NCBI RefSeq assembly: GCF_900111515.1
Contig: NZ_FOHS01000005.1
Span: forward strand, 124,001 to 188,000
Reading direction: 5' to 3'
Length of the DNA stretch: 64,000 nt
Source of the DNA: Hymenobacter actinosclerus
GTDB taxonomy: Bacteria; Bacteroidota; Bacteroidia; Cytophagales; Hymenobacteraceae
Numbering within the stretch: position 1 is the stretch's first letter; each line of letters begins with the position of its first letter. A program made the position numbers and the translations under genes. The notes under the pieces were generated by a model that saw only the letters and a program-made list of their open reading frames with translations, made no database searches and was not told where the DNA came from. Shown here piece after piece: positions 41,089-50,831 of the stretch.

Positions 41089-42444
41089 TTAACGTTCTGA
41101 AGATTTTCTAAAATTATATAATAACTTTTCTAATAATCGCATATCAGCTGTTATTATTTCGGCTTTTGCCTTCATGCCCGGCCGCATAGCTATTTTTTTA
41201 TTATATGTAGTAATCAGCCCTTTTGGCAATAGTATTCGTGCCAAAAACGTCCCGTCTTTTGAAGAAATATCGGAAATATAATCAACTTGGCCACGCACGA
41301 CACCAAATTCTTGAAAAGGATAACTGTTGAATTTAATTATTACAAATTGCCCTGTTCTTACTTTTCCCAGATTATACTGCGGAATCTGCACTTCACAAAA
41401 CTCCCGCTGCGACTGGGGAACCACGAAAAACAATTCCTGCCCACCCGTAATTAGCTGTCTTTCCTGCAGAAATGAAGCGAAAAAGACCACGCCTGCTACC
41501 GGAGCTGTTAGGACGTATTTTTGCTGCCAACTCGCAGTGGCGCTGCGCATACTGCGCAACGCCTGCGTGAAAATACTGTGTTGCTGCGCGGTCAGGTGCT
41601 GAAGATCCAGCAGCTCGCTTCGCTTGGCCGACTGCTCTTTGCGACTGCTGATTAAACTCGTTTCCAACTGCTTAAGCGGCAGTTGACGGTTCAAAAAGCG
41701 ACTCTGTTGCTGCTTGAAATCTAATGGGGCAATTACCTGCTGCGCAAATAGTTGCTGCTGGGCCGCCAGTTCCTGCCGGGCAAGCGTAACATCCTGCTCG
41801 TAGAGTCGCTGCTGGTCTTGCAGCGTGGCGTGTTGCTTGGTCAGGTTTAGCAGATCCTGTCGCAGGAGAGCCTGCTTCTGCTGATAATACTCACCCGCAG
41901 CGAAAGCTTGGTACTGCAGCCGTGCCTGGTCGAAAATTTGGAAATCGGCTTGCAGCTCACCTAAGTTCTGGTAATCGATGGCTTGCTGCGCCAATTCTTG
42001 TCTAATAGCTGCTGGGGATTGCGTTTGCGCGGCCCGGTCCAATTTTCCAAGCCAAGCGTCGAGGTGTTGTACCTGCTCGTGGTTGCCCGTGCTTTCTAGG
42101 TAAGCCAGCCGTGCGCCCCGGACTACGGGCTGACGGTTGGTCACCAACAGTTTCACTAGCTTGCCCTCCACCCGGCTGTTCACAGACTTGGGCGAATTCT
42201 GAGTGGTAAGCCGCAGGGGCACCACCACTATATCGGGGTATTTCAGAGCGTAACTCCCCCACAGGACGAGCAGCAGCAAGGCTAAGATTATCCCAATGCC
42301 CCATCGGGTAATCCAGCTGGGCACTTTCTCAATGACATCCTGCAACTCATCACTGCGCACCGCCAACGCAGGCGCGGCCGCCTCCGAGGCCGCCGGCCCA
42401 CCTGAACCAATAACTGGCATAACAACTACTCGAAACACTGACAA
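41089..42444 (-). CDS. HlyD-family membrane fusion protein (lanthipeptide export)
   Basis: This 451-residue periplasmic adaptor has one transmembrane helix near residues 48-68 (GIGIILALLLLVLWGSY), a lipoyl/biotinyl-like half (VEGKLVKLLVTNRQPVVRGA), a long coiled coil (~residues 125-305) rich in Gln/Leu, then the second lipoyl half (VLTAPVAGVVFFA) and a beta-barrel. It links the C39-peptidase exporter, whose stop lies 9 bp upstream, to an outer-membrane channel. No TolC gene is in the cluster, so a channel from elsewhere would be needed. The alternative start is Met9. Confidence 0.88.
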   Translation of the reverse strand: MSVFRVVVMPVIGSGGPAASEAAAPALAVRSDELQDVIEKVPSWITRWGIGIILALLLLVLWGSYALKYPDIVVVPLRLTTQNSPKSVNSRVEGKLVKLLVTNRQPVVRGARLAYLESTGNHEQVQHLDAWLGKLDRAAQTQSPAAIRQELAQQAIDYQNLGELQADFQIFDQARLQYQAFAAGEYYQQKQALLRQDLLNLTKQHATLQDQQRLYEQDVTLARQELAAQQQLFAQQVIAPLDFKQQQSRFLNRQLPLKQLETSLISSRKEQSAKRSELLDLQHLTAQQHSIFTQALRSMRSATASWQQKYVLTAPVAGVVFFASFLQERQLITGGQELFFVVPQSQREFCEVQIPQYNLGKVRTGQFVIIKFNSYPFQEFGVVRGQVDYISDISSKDGTFLARILLPKGLITTYNKKIAMRPGMKAKAEIITADMRLLEKLLYNFRKSSER

Positions 42445-42453
42445 ACAAACAAC

Positions 42454-44643
42454 TCAAGCTCCCAATTCCAGCTGATTTTTGATCAGCTGATAATAGCGTC
42501 CTTCTTGAAAAACCAGTTCGTGGTGGCTACCCTGCTCCACGATTCGACCATGTTCCAATACAATAATTTTATCCGCGTTCTTGACGGTGCTTAGCCGATG
42601 CGCCACTACCACTACCGTGCGGCCCACAAAGAATTGTTCCAAATTATTCATAATTTTAGTTTCATTATTGGCATCAAGCGCATTAGTAGCTTCATCAAAG
42701 AAGATATATGCCGGATCTTTATACACGGCTCGCGCAATTAATATGCGCTGCTTTTGTCCCTGGCTTATTCCATTACCTTCGGTGCCTATTTTAGTATTAT
42801 AACCTAGTGGCAATGACTCGATAAAGCTTTCAATATTGGACACTTTTACCGCGTTGCGTAAACGCACGACGTCAACAGCCTCTTTACCCAACGCAATATT
42901 ATTGGCAATAGTATCCGAGAAGATAAAGCCGTCCTGTCCGACCACCCCGCAGTTTTCCCGCCAGAACTGATGACTAATTTCTTTTAAATTTATATTACCC
43001 AATAATATTTCTCCTTCTGTAGGCGCATAGAACTTGAGCAGCAGCTTGAGCAGCGTGGTCTTGCCACTACCGCTCATCCCCACGATGGCCGTAGTTTTGC
43101 CCAAGGGGATGTCTAAGCTAATATCCTTTAACGTGAGGCTCGCGTCGGAGCCCCCGTATCGGAAGCACATGTTCCGGACCACGATGTCTTGCTGCTCGTA
43201 ATGTGGGGCCAGGGCGGTCTGCTCGCGGGCTTCCTCGTCGGGTATTTCGTGGATTTCGCTGAGCCGTTCTAGACTAATTTTAGCCTCCTGGAAGGTTTGC
43301 AGAAATGTAATGAGCTGCTCAATAGGGCCGTTGAGCTGCCCGATGATATACTGCACCGATAGCATTGTGCCGAGCGTCATTTCCCCGGATATGACGGCCT
43401 TGGCGGCCAGAAACGTCGTTAGGATGTTTTTTCCTTCGTTGATAAAGTGCGCGCCGGTCTGCTGCGCTTGGTTCAGCGACAGGGACTGGGTATTAAGTTT
43501 GAACAGCCGGGCCCGCAAAGCCTCCCAGTGCCAGCGTTTCTGGGTTTCGGCGTTGGCCAGCTTAATTTCCTGCATGCCGCTGATCAGTTCCACTAGCGCA
43601 CTGTGCTCCTTGGATTGCAACTCGAAGCGCTTGAAATCCAGCTTGCGCCGCCCACGCATAAAGAACACTATCCACAGCGTGTACAGCAGGCTCCCGCCCA
43701 GAAAAACAAGAAGAATAGCCGTATTGAAATAAAACAGCACGGCCCCAAACACTAGCAAATTGAAGGCCGAGAAAACTACGTCCAGCGACGTGCCCGTCAG
43801 GAAGCTCTCGATGCGCCGCTGGTCATTCATGCGCTGCATGATGTCGCCAAAGAGCTTCACATCGAAGAAGGACAACGGCAGCCGCATGAGTTTGATTAGG
43901 AAGTCCGTCAGGATGGAGACGTTAATCCGGACAGCGATGTGCAGCAGAATCCAGCCGCGAATCACATCAATGGTGGTGCGCCCCACGAACAAGGCCACCT
44001 GAGCGATGAGAACCAGGTAGATGAAGTTTAGATTCTGCCCGTTGATGCCCACGTCCACAATCGACTGGGTCAAAAACGGTAGCAGCAGCTGAATCAGGCT
44101 GCCGGCTATTAGCCCTACGAACAGCTGGACTACCAGGCGCTTGTAGGGAACCAGGTGCGCGTAGAGCCGGCGAAAGCCGTACTGCTCACCGGCGGCCTCG
44201 TCTTCAGCCGTAAAATCGGCGCCGGGCTCCAGAAGCAGCGCAATACCCGTGGCCTCTTGCGGATTGGTGGTGTCGGCCCAGGCCTCGCAAAACTCCTGCT
44301 GGGAATAGATGACCAGCCCGCTCATGGGGTCGGCCACGGATATCTGGCCCTTGCCGATGTGGTGAACTACGACGAAATGCTCTTGCTTCCAGTGGATGAT
44401 GCACGGCAGCGGGATGGCTTCGGTGAGTTGCTCATAGGAAATGCGGACGCCGCGGGTGTGAAAGCCTATTGTTTCGGCCGCCTGGCTTATACCCAGCAAC
44501 GAAACGCCCTCCCGGCTCAGACCGCTGGCATCCCGCAGCCGCTGCAGGCTGTAACTTTTACCATAATGCCGGGCAATCATGCGCAAGCACGACGGCCCAC
44601 AGTCCATCTGGTCCAGCTGAAGGTAGATCGGAAACTTTCTCAT
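42454..44643 (-). CDS. lanT: C39-peptidase ABC exporter (LanT/PCAT)
   Basis: From ATG 44641-44643 (MRKFPIYLQLDQ) the protein has 729 residues. The N-terminal C39 peptidase has its nucleophile in DQMDCGPSCL (Cys15) and His in FVVVHHIGKG; it would cut after the double Gly in the precursors. Six membrane segments follow, then the ATPase: Walker A GMSGSGKTT, signature ISQGQKQRI, Walker B IFFDEATNALD. It exports and trims the peptide in one step. It lies 17 bp after lanC and 9 bp before hlyD on the same strand. Confidence 0.93.
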   Translation of the reverse strand: MRKFPIYLQLDQMDCGPSCLRMIARHYGKSYSLQRLRDASGLSREGVSLLGISQAAETIGFHTRGVRISYEQLTEAIPLPCIIHWKQEHFVVVHHIGKGQISVADPMSGLVIYSQQEFCEAWADTTNPQEATGIALLLEPGADFTAEDEAAGEQYGFRRLYAHLVPYKRLVVQLFVGLIAGSLIQLLLPFLTQSIVDVGINGQNLNFIYLVLIAQVALFVGRTTIDVIRGWILLHIAVRINVSILTDFLIKLMRLPLSFFDVKLFGDIMQRMNDQRRIESFLTGTSLDVVFSAFNLLVFGAVLFYFNTAILLVFLGGSLLYTLWIVFFMRGRRKLDFKRFELQSKEHSALVELISGMQEIKLANAETQKRWHWEALRARLFKLNTQSLSLNQAQQTGAHFINEGKNILTTFLAAKAVISGEMTLGTMLSVQYIIGQLNGPIEQLITFLQTFQEAKISLERLSEIHEIPDEEAREQTALAPHYEQQDIVVRNMCFRYGGSDASLTLKDISLDIPLGKTTAIVGMSGSGKTTLLKLLLKFYAPTEGEILLGNINLKEISHQFWRENCGVVGQDGFIFSDTIANNIALGKEAVDVVRLRNAVKVSNIESFIESLPLGYNTKIGTEGNGISQGQKQRILIARAVYKDPAYIFFDEATNALDANNETKIMNNLEQFFVGRTVVVVAHRLSTVKNADKIIVLEHGRIVEQGSHHELVFQEGRYYQLIKNQLELGA

Positions 44644-44660
44644 GTGGTAGCTCTTCGGAA

Positions 44661-45875
44661 TTACGCGGCCAGCAGCAGCAGGCGCGCCCACTCCACCTGT
44701 CTAGGATTGGCGAAGGCCAGCAGCACCAGCCCAATGCCGGCAATACCTTCCAGTAGCCCGTAGCGCTGCTCTAGCTCCGGGCTCTGCCCGTCGAATTCTT
44801 GAATAAAGAAATTCTCACTCAGCGCAGCCAGCTGGGCAGGCAGGTGGGCCAGCGTGAGGCCCAGCCAGTACCGCGCCCGTTCGCCCAACACCGGGTCTCC
44901 GGTCAGTTGGTAGAGCCGCAGAAACAGCAACGCGATACCGCTGATACCGTGGCAAATACCCAGGTCCGGTGCGGTGTCTGTCAGGTGCACCCCGGCCTGC
45001 GCCAGGTCGCGGGTGGCGGCTCGGCGAGCTACGGCCACACCTTTGTCCCGCCAAGCGGGCCGGTCCAACTGGCGACCGGCCAACACCAGCATCAGCGCGA
45101 TGCCGATGTCGCCATGACACCACGCCAGGCGGCTTTCCAGCAACGGTTTCTCCCCACCTACGCTGGTGGGAAACACTGATAGCCCGGCGACTTTTCCCTG
45201 GGCCAGCACGAAAGAAATAGCCTGTTCAATAAGCTGCTCGCACTGCCCGGGCGCGTGGCCCTGCCGGTGCAGCTGCAACAGCCACACCACAATGCCCGGT
45301 ACGCCGTGCGCCAGGCCCAGGTTAAAGCTCGGATCGGTTGCATCCGACGAGCTGATCCACGCTACACCTCCCGGTACCTGCACAGCCGCCCGCGCTACCC
45401 GGCGCAGTAGTTTCTGCTGCGTTGCGGCGCAGTCCGCATCGGGGGTTTCGGCGAGAAACAAGGAGGCCCCGATGTAGCCGTACAGCAGGTCGTAAGACGT
45501 GCTCATAGGGCCATCGGTGACCGATTTCACGACTAGGGGCCGGATGTCGTCGAGCAGCTCGGTGGTTTCGGGCTCCAAAATACCTTGCCCTATTAGGTGG
45601 GCCACCAGCCAGCTCAGGCCCGTGAAGCCTGTAGCCAGAAACGGAGTCTGATCGGTGGTGCTGACCCTGGCAATAGCCTGCTCTAGGTGCGCTACGCAGG
45701 CTTCCAGCGGTGCCTCCCCGGGCTGATAATGCGCCAAGTAGGCAAAAAATAAACTAATACCCGCGTTGCCCTGGATGAGCGTGGGCAGATGCTGCTCAGG
45801 GCTGCGCTGAAGCAGCGCCGCGATTAGCGCTAAGTTCTGTTCGATTAGGGCGCGATTCTGACTGTCTAACTGCAT
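44661..45875 (-). CDS. lanC: LanC-like lanthionine cyclase
   Basis: This 404-residue cyclase has the three zinc ligands: Cys253 and neighbour in WCHGDIG, and Cys308-His309 in CHGISG. The other conserved GxxHG motif is present as LAHGVPG (His190). LanC catalyses Michael addition of Cys thiols to dehydroalanine/dehydrobutyrine. The length is usual. It lies 105 bp after lanB, with a GC-rich hairpin between, and 17 bp before lanT. Confidence 0.92.
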   Translation of the reverse strand: MQLDSQNRALIEQNLALIAALLQRSPEQHLPTLIQGNAGISLFFAYLAHYQPGEAPLEACVAHLEQAIARVSTTDQTPFLATGFTGLSWLVAHLIGQGILEPETTELLDDIRPLVVKSVTDGPMSTSYDLLYGYIGASLFLAETPDADCAATQQKLLRRVARAAVQVPGGVAWISSSDATDPSFNLGLAHGVPGIVVWLLQLHRQGHAPGQCEQLIEQAISFVLAQGKVAGLSVFPTSVGGEKPLLESRLAWCHGDIGIALMLVLAGRQLDRPAWRDKGVAVARRAATRDLAQAGVHLTDTAPDLGICHGISGIALLFLRLYQLTGDPVLGERARYWLGLTLAHLPAQLAALSENFFIQEFDGQSPELEQRYGLLEGIAGIGLVLLAFANPRQVEWARLLLLAA

Positions 45876-45940
45876 ATAGGCGAAAGGCCTCTGAAAACGT
45901 GGAAATAAGGTATCGAACCGCCCGGGGCATCTGCGGGCGT

Positions 45941-45973
45941 CCAGGAGGCCCAGCTCAATGGCGGGCCTCCTGG
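45941..45973 (-). terminator. Hairpin between lanB and lanC
   Basis: Perfect 11-bp arms (CCAGGAGGCCC and complement) enclose an 11-nt loop. With no U tract it may act as an attenuator lowering lanC expression relative to lanB. Confidence 0.5.
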
Positions 45974-45980
45974 AAGGGCT

Positions 45981-48900
45981 TCAGTTCAAGGCCAGGGCGG
46001 GAGCAGCCGTGCGCTGCTGTGCGAGCCGCGAGGAATAAGCCTGGAACAGGAAATCGTAGAGCACCATCTCCTGCTGGCGCTGGTGCGAGCGGAGCAAGCG
46101 GTTCAAAAACATATGCACGTAAGAGGCCAGTAGCGACTGAAAGCCAACGGCCAGCTGGCCTCTTTGGTGCCGCTCCCGGATGCGCGCCAGTGGTGCCTCC
46201 CAGGCCCGGCTCCGGGCTTCCAGGATCTGGATGACCGGGAACAGCTCGTCTTCCGGCCCCGCTACCGGGCTCAAAGCATCGTGCACTTTCGCTTTTTCCT
46301 GCCGGTAGCGGTAGCCCAAGGATTTGCGCGCGGCGGCGGCGTGCGCCCCAAACTCGTCCTTAAAGAGGCTTTGCAGGTCCGCCATCAGGTTTTTGCGCTC
46401 CGGCAACGTCAGGCCAACGTCCGATAGGAAAGTATCCACCCCACGCAGCCCAATCTGCCAGCGGATTTCGTCACCGGCTTCGCCCTCGTCCAACAAAGCC
46501 AGGATGCCTGCTACCGCCTCGCTGTCCTGCCAGAAGATAAACTCGCTGTCCTCGATGTTTTCCCAGCCATAGCGTTCTAGCTCCCGGGTGTAGGTAGCAG
46601 TATAATAATCTGTCAGCACCGCGGCGTGGCGCAACGGCTCCAGCACCTGGTGCAGTCGCTCCAGCACAACGCCGTAAAATGCGCCCTGGCCCCGAAACCG
46701 CACCCGGACGTGGTGGTCCGGATCGGCATAGCGGATGAAAAACCACTGCTCAATGATACCGGCCGCCCGCAGCTCTGCGGCCAGCGGGGCCAGGTACTCC
46801 ACCACAACCCGGTCAGCTGTCTTTACGCCGCAGTATAGCTTAAGGTACAGCCACTCCGAGCCCACAGCGAACTGGCGGGGTATGTTCTGGACAAGGGGCG
46901 GTGGTAGCGGTGGCGGCGCGGCTGCGAAGCTGGAGTTGTGCAGCGGAATAATCAGCTCGTGCAGAAAACTGCTGCTACCGTCGGTTACCACGCTGGTGGC
47001 GGCGGGCAGCAGGCGCTCTTCTAACACGGCACTGCTGCTGTTGCGCAGTACCGACTTCAGCAGGCGTAATGCCAGCGGGTTATTCAGATCGAAGGGTAGT
47101 TCATTGTCGCCTTCCCGGTAAGTAACCCAGCGTGGCAGGTTGCGCCGGGCCCGCAGCTCCTTCATGAAGGCGAGGTCATCGGGTGCCGTGGCCAAGGCTT
47201 TCAGGTCAACCGCATGGAGCAGCCAGCGGGCCCGAGCTAGAATTACCTTGCCGATGACCACGCGCGGCAGGAAGTCCGCATCCTGGAGCAGACCCCAGTC
47301 CCAGCGGCAGTTGAGCATCTGGTCCTGTTGTTGCAGGTCGCAGAGAAGACGATAGGCGGGCAGGGTGTTGAAGCCATAGTTGTGTGCCGTACTCAGCCGC
47401 GGAATTACCTCTCGCTGCAGTCGTTTAGAGCGCAACACCACCGTATTACCGCGTAGCGAAATCAGCAGGTCATCAAGCAGAATGCAATGCTCAGCCGCGA
47501 CGCCGGCCTGCACCATGATCGGAATTTCGTAGGATCGCAGCTGCGGCCGGATGACCACGTTGCCCATGCGCGACTGGTTAATGTGTACCACTTCCGCCAG
47601 GATGGCTTCCGGATATGCGGCCGCCTCCCGCCGTAGGCACTCTTGCAACTGCTCTGTCAGCTGGTCGTCTAGGTAGCTGAACCGCCCGATTAGACGCGCG
47701 GCCGATGGCCCATCCGTACCGCCGAACACCACCTGGTAGTTGCCATCGTCCAGATCCTGCGCAGAATCCGCCAGCAGCGAAATCATGGCGTAGCAGGAGG
47801 CGGGCAGCGGCGGAGCCGCCTGTTGCAGGAACGGAGCCAGCATTTCCTCCGTCAGCGTCAGTTCGGCCGCGTTGGTGCGGCGCGTTTCCACATAGGCCTC
47901 CAGCAGCCGCTGCCGCCAAGCCGTCCAACGATAGGTGCGGTCGGGCTCGGCCGCTGCCGCCGCGACTAGGCCGTTCAGTAGAGGCGCGCTATCCGACACC
48001 GAGGTGCTGTTGATGGGGTATCCAATGCCCAGTTCACTGTCCAGCACCTGCACCAGCGGCACTTCGGCCTCTTCATACCGAGTGCGGAACGCATCTTTGA
48101 ACGCAATTAGGGTCGGACTTTCGTCGTGACGATTGAGGCGGCTAAGCAGGTCAGTGGCTTTGCGCACATCGTCCACTATGCTGGCATTGAGTTGCTGAAG
48201 TATGGTGGGCTTGCGCAGATCTACCTGAAACAGCTGCCCCAATTCGAACGACACGCCCAGTTGCCGCAGTTGCCGGGCAATGTCGTTGTAGAGGGGCAAT
48301 GCCTGGGTACTGTTGGCGGCGCTCAGTTCCCCAAGGCTTTGCGTCAGCGTCGTCAGGTGTCCGACCAAGGCCGTGCAGGCAGGCAGCGGGGTCAGCTCCG
48401 CAATAATCATTTCCAGATAGCCGGGCCCCGTGATGCTGGGCTCCAGCCGGCTGACCAGCACCTGACTGTCCAGCAACTCGTAGACGTAGGCTTCAGCCTC
48501 CGCTAGCGTGACGTCAGCATCAACTAGGGTATTGGCTATTTCGGCAATGGTAGCACCTTGCGTAGCCGCCAGAATGGCCTGTTCCAGATATGTCGTGCGC
48601 CCGAGGCTGACCAGATGGTGCGTCCTGACTTTGTTATGGACCCGGTACTCTACCAGGCGCAGGCTGTCGCCGGCCCGGTATATCGTACTGTTGGGAAAGT
48701 ACATTAGGTGACTTCGTATATCTGGGTCGCGCGCCAGCGAAAGCGCCAAGGCGCAGAGGTAGTCCATATCGAGCCGGACGTGCTTAGCGTATTGCTCGGG
48801 AGCTGCTAGCCGCAACGTGGTGCACGTACCCAACTCCCCGCGCGACACCCCGGCAAACAGACCGAAGGGGGTGCTGCGGTAGCTCATGCGCAGGACATAC

Positions 48901-49124
48901 TTGGTCACCGTCAGCTCTACCCGATCTCGGTCCTTCGGGTTGGTCAAGGTGCCGTCGTACCACTGCCTGAAGACCTCAAAAAGGTCGGGAGAGGCAACAA
49001 ACAAAGCTTCCTGAACGTAGGGACTGCGGCATATTTCGCGCAGGCCGTCCGGAGTGAGTTCCGCAATCGTTTGATAGGGTAGGGCGGGAGTGCGCAGCAG
49101 AAAGAAATTGCAATCAGAAAGCAT
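45981..49124 (-). CDS. lanB: LanB lantibiotic dehydratase
   Basis: This full-length LanB of 1047 residues (family ~1000) has the N-terminal glutamylation domain beginning with FFLLRTPALPYQTIAEL and containing TYLEQAILAATQG, and the C-terminal elimination (SpaB_C) domain from about residue 765 with EWLYLKLYCG and WFFIRYADPDHHVRVRF. It uses glutamyl-tRNA to dehydrate Ser/Thr in the precursor core. Its start codon lies only 6 bp from the end of IS3 copy C, so its native promoter and ribosome-binding region have been displaced. Downstream order: lanC, lanT, hlyD. Confidence 0.93.
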   Translation of the reverse strand: MLSDCNFFLLRTPALPYQTIAELTPDGLREICRSPYVQEALFVASPDLFEVFRQWYDGTLTNPKDRDRVELTVTKYVLRMSYRSTPFGLFAGVSRGELGTCTTLRLAAPEQYAKHVRLDMDYLCALALSLARDPDIRSHLMYFPNSTIYRAGDSLRLVEYRVHNKVRTHHLVSLGRTTYLEQAILAATQGATIAEIANTLVDADVTLAEAEAYVYELLDSQVLVSRLEPSITGPGYLEMIIAELTPLPACTALVGHLTTLTQSLGELSAANSTQALPLYNDIARQLRQLGVSFELGQLFQVDLRKPTILQQLNASIVDDVRKATDLLSRLNRHDESPTLIAFKDAFRTRYEEAEVPLVQVLDSELGIGYPINSTSVSDSAPLLNGLVAAAAAEPDRTYRWTAWRQRLLEAYVETRRTNAAELTLTEEMLAPFLQQAAPPLPASCYAMISLLADSAQDLDDGNYQVVFGGTDGPSAARLIGRFSYLDDQLTEQLQECLRREAAAYPEAILAEVVHINQSRMGNVVIRPQLRSYEIPIMVQAGVAAEHCILLDDLLISLRGNTVVLRSKRLQREVIPRLSTAHNYGFNTLPAYRLLCDLQQQDQMLNCRWDWGLLQDADFLPRVVIGKVILARARWLLHAVDLKALATAPDDLAFMKELRARRNLPRWVTYREGDNELPFDLNNPLALRLLKSVLRNSSSAVLEERLLPAATSVVTDGSSSFLHELIIPLHNSSFAAAPPPLPPPLVQNIPRQFAVGSEWLYLKLYCGVKTADRVVVEYLAPLAAELRAAGIIEQWFFIRYADPDHHVRVRFRGQGAFYGVVLERLHQVLEPLRHAAVLTDYYTATYTRELERYGWENIEDSEFIFWQDSEAVAGILALLDEGEAGDEIRWQIGLRGVDTFLSDVGLTLPERKNLMADLQSLFKDEFGAHAAAARKSLGYRYRQEKAKVHDALSPVAGPEDELFPVIQILEARSRAWEAPLARIRERHQRGQLAVGFQSLLASYVHMFLNRLLRSHQRQQEMVLYDFLFQAYSSRLAQQRTAAPALALN

Positions 49125-49181
49125 GGAAGTTGAGGTGGTCTAGCTAAAACGGACAGTGAGAAGTCTTACCTTCTCCTGCCC

Positions 49182-49472
49182 ATGACCGAGAAACTGAATG
49201 CTGGCGGTTTACCCGCCACGCGCAAGAAATATATGCCCGCTTTCAAAGCCGAGTGCGTACGCCAAGTAGCGGCCCGTGCCCGACAGATGGACATGGCCCG
49301 CGCCCAAGGCATTTCGCCGGCCTTGCTCGGCCGCTGGCAGCGCGAGGCCCTAAAAGCTGCCGTGCCCAGCAGCGCCGAGCGCGACGAAATCAGGCGGCTA
49401 CGCGCCGAATTGCGGCGCGTGGAAATGGAGCGCGATATGTTAAAAAAAGTCGTGACCCGTTGCCTGCCTTAG
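49182..49472 (+). CDS. IS3-family OrfA, copy C
   Basis: An intact 96-residue OrfA, close to that of copy B (HTH then DEIRRLRAELRRVEMERDML). The slippery run is A7G as in copy B, and the stop is TAG at 49470-49472. Confidence 0.88.
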   Translation: MTEKLNAGGLPATRKKYMPAFKAECVRQVAARARQMDMARAQGISPALLGRWQREALKAAVPSSAERDEIRRLRAELRRVEMERDMLKKVVTRCLP

Positions 49473-49499
49473 ACGCAGGCTCTCCCAGCCGCCTCAGTC

Positions 49500-50363
49500 A
49501 TGAGCCGCTACCAGTTCATTAAGGCTTGCACCGAGCCCTGGCCCGTGAAGTTGCTCTGCCGCTTGTTGGCCGTCAGTTCCGCCGGTTATTATCAGTGGCG
49601 CAAGCGCCCGGACCGGCCAGCCGCCGCGTGGCAGCCGGCTGCACAAGCCGCTTTTACGCGCCATGCCCGCCGCTACGGCACCCGCCGGTTGCGGGTCGAA
49701 TTACGCGCCGAAGGCCATGCCGTGGGTCGCTACGCACTCCGCTCCTGGCTGCAGCGCAATGGGCTGCGGGCGCTGAGCACCCGGCCACAGCGCCCCCGCA
49801 CGACGGTGGCCGACCCGGCCGCCGTCGTGGCTGAAAACCGGCTGCTCGGCCAGCCAGCCCCTACTGCCCCTGACCAAGTCTGGGTCGGCGACATTACCTA
49901 TTTGCCCCTGGTGGGCGGGCGCTGGTGCTATCTGGCCACCTGGCGCGACACCTGTTCGCGCCGGATCGTGGGCTGGAGTCTGGCCGCGCAGATGCCCACC
50001 GACCTCGTCCTGCAGGCGTTGGAGCAAGCCCTGACGCTGCTAGCGGCCCGCGCCGGGCCTGATTATCCACGCCGACCGCGGCAGCCAGTACACCAGTGCC
50101 GCTTGCCGGGCCCGCATCGACCAGGCCGGCGCCCTGTCCAGCTTCAGCCGACCGGGTAACCCGTACGATAACGCCCAGGCGGAAGCTGGCTGGAGCACGC
50201 TCAAAACCGAGCTACTGCCCCACGGAACCGTCTTTGCCAATCTTGAAGAGGCCCGCCTGGAGGTTACCCACTACCTCGACACCTACTTCAATTTAGACCG
50301 CCGCCACTCCGCCCTCGGCTACCGCTTGCCCCAGCAATTTGAATGCAACTTGAATCTCAACCT
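49500..50363 (+). pseudogene. IS3-family OrfB, copy C, frameshifted
   Basis: The first Asp is present (WVGDITYL), unlike copies A and B. After LTLLAARAG, near 50040, a 1-bp insertion (CTGCTAGCGGCCCG where copy B has CTGCGCCAGCCCG) throws the frame, and the second Asp and Glu are read only in the shifted frame to about 50363. The protein is therefore not functional. Confidence 0.88.
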
Positions 50364-50400
50364 ATCTTAGCGCACTGTCCGTTTTTACTGGACCACCCCA

Positions 50401-50831
50401 GCATTCATTGCATTGTCAAAAAGCGCAATAAAAGTGTAACGCTCAGCCGCAGTGTGGGGGCTCCATGCTCAATTGAATCAGAACGGGCAGCCCTAAGCTC
50501 TCGGCTTAGCGCAGATGTTTACATAGTAGTAAGCAGCTGCGAGACGGTAGCGACAGAAGTGGGGGCGGTGGCTGAGCCATGGGCACCTTTCGTGAACCGA
50601 GTAACAATCTTTTTGGTGAGCTTAAACTTGACGGTAGTGTTTGCGTTTTTCATCAGCTGTTGTTGGAAGAATTGAAAGTGTGAATGCTTTTTACTTGAAC
50701 AAACATAACTAAACGCCACTATTCCCTAAACATTATTACACCAACTCCCTAATTAGGGGTACCAATTCTCGAAACTATGCTAAGCAAGCCACTCACCAGT
50801 GTTGATGACGGGCAAGTTGTGAGGTGGTCTA
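50401..50831. other. Region between IS3 copy C and the IS5-family element
   Basis: AT-rich; apart from the small minus-strand gene at 50519-50653 nothing is supported. A 13-bp match to the IS3 tip (TGAGGTGGTCTAG) lies directly before the IS5 end at 50820. Confidence 0.45.
50519..50653 (-). CDS. Candidate Cys-free LanB substrate peptide
   Basis: This 44-residue peptide starts at ATG 50651-50653 on the lanB strand. Residues 8-19 (VKFKLTKKIVTR) resemble the L-x-K-x-(T/I)-x-x-(L/F) leader pattern of Bacteroidota RiPP precursors, including KLTLNKQTLASL in precursor 1. The following 23 residues hold eight Ser/Thr (HGSATAPTSVATVSQLLTT) but no Cys, so no lanthionine could form. It is upstream of lanB, where precursors usually lie, but IS3 copy C now separates them. 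An in-frame start 22 codons upstream also exists. The call rests on pattern and position only. Confidence 0.45.
   Translation of the reverse strand: MKNANTTVKFKLTKKIVTRFTKGAHGSATAPTSVATVSQLLTTM

Larger units (their letters stand above)
49131..50400 (+). mobile_element. IS3-family element, copy C
   Basis: This 1270-bp element has ends TGAGGTGGTCTAGCTAAAAC at left and the complement of TGGGGTGGTCCAGTAAAAAC at right. It lies between lanB and a candidate precursor gene, pointing away from lanB. OrfB carries a frameshift. Confidence 0.92.

Noticed and set aside
16376-50400. Target-site duplications for IS3 copies A-C
   Set aside because: The 3-5 bp on each side were compared and no matching direct repeat is seen.
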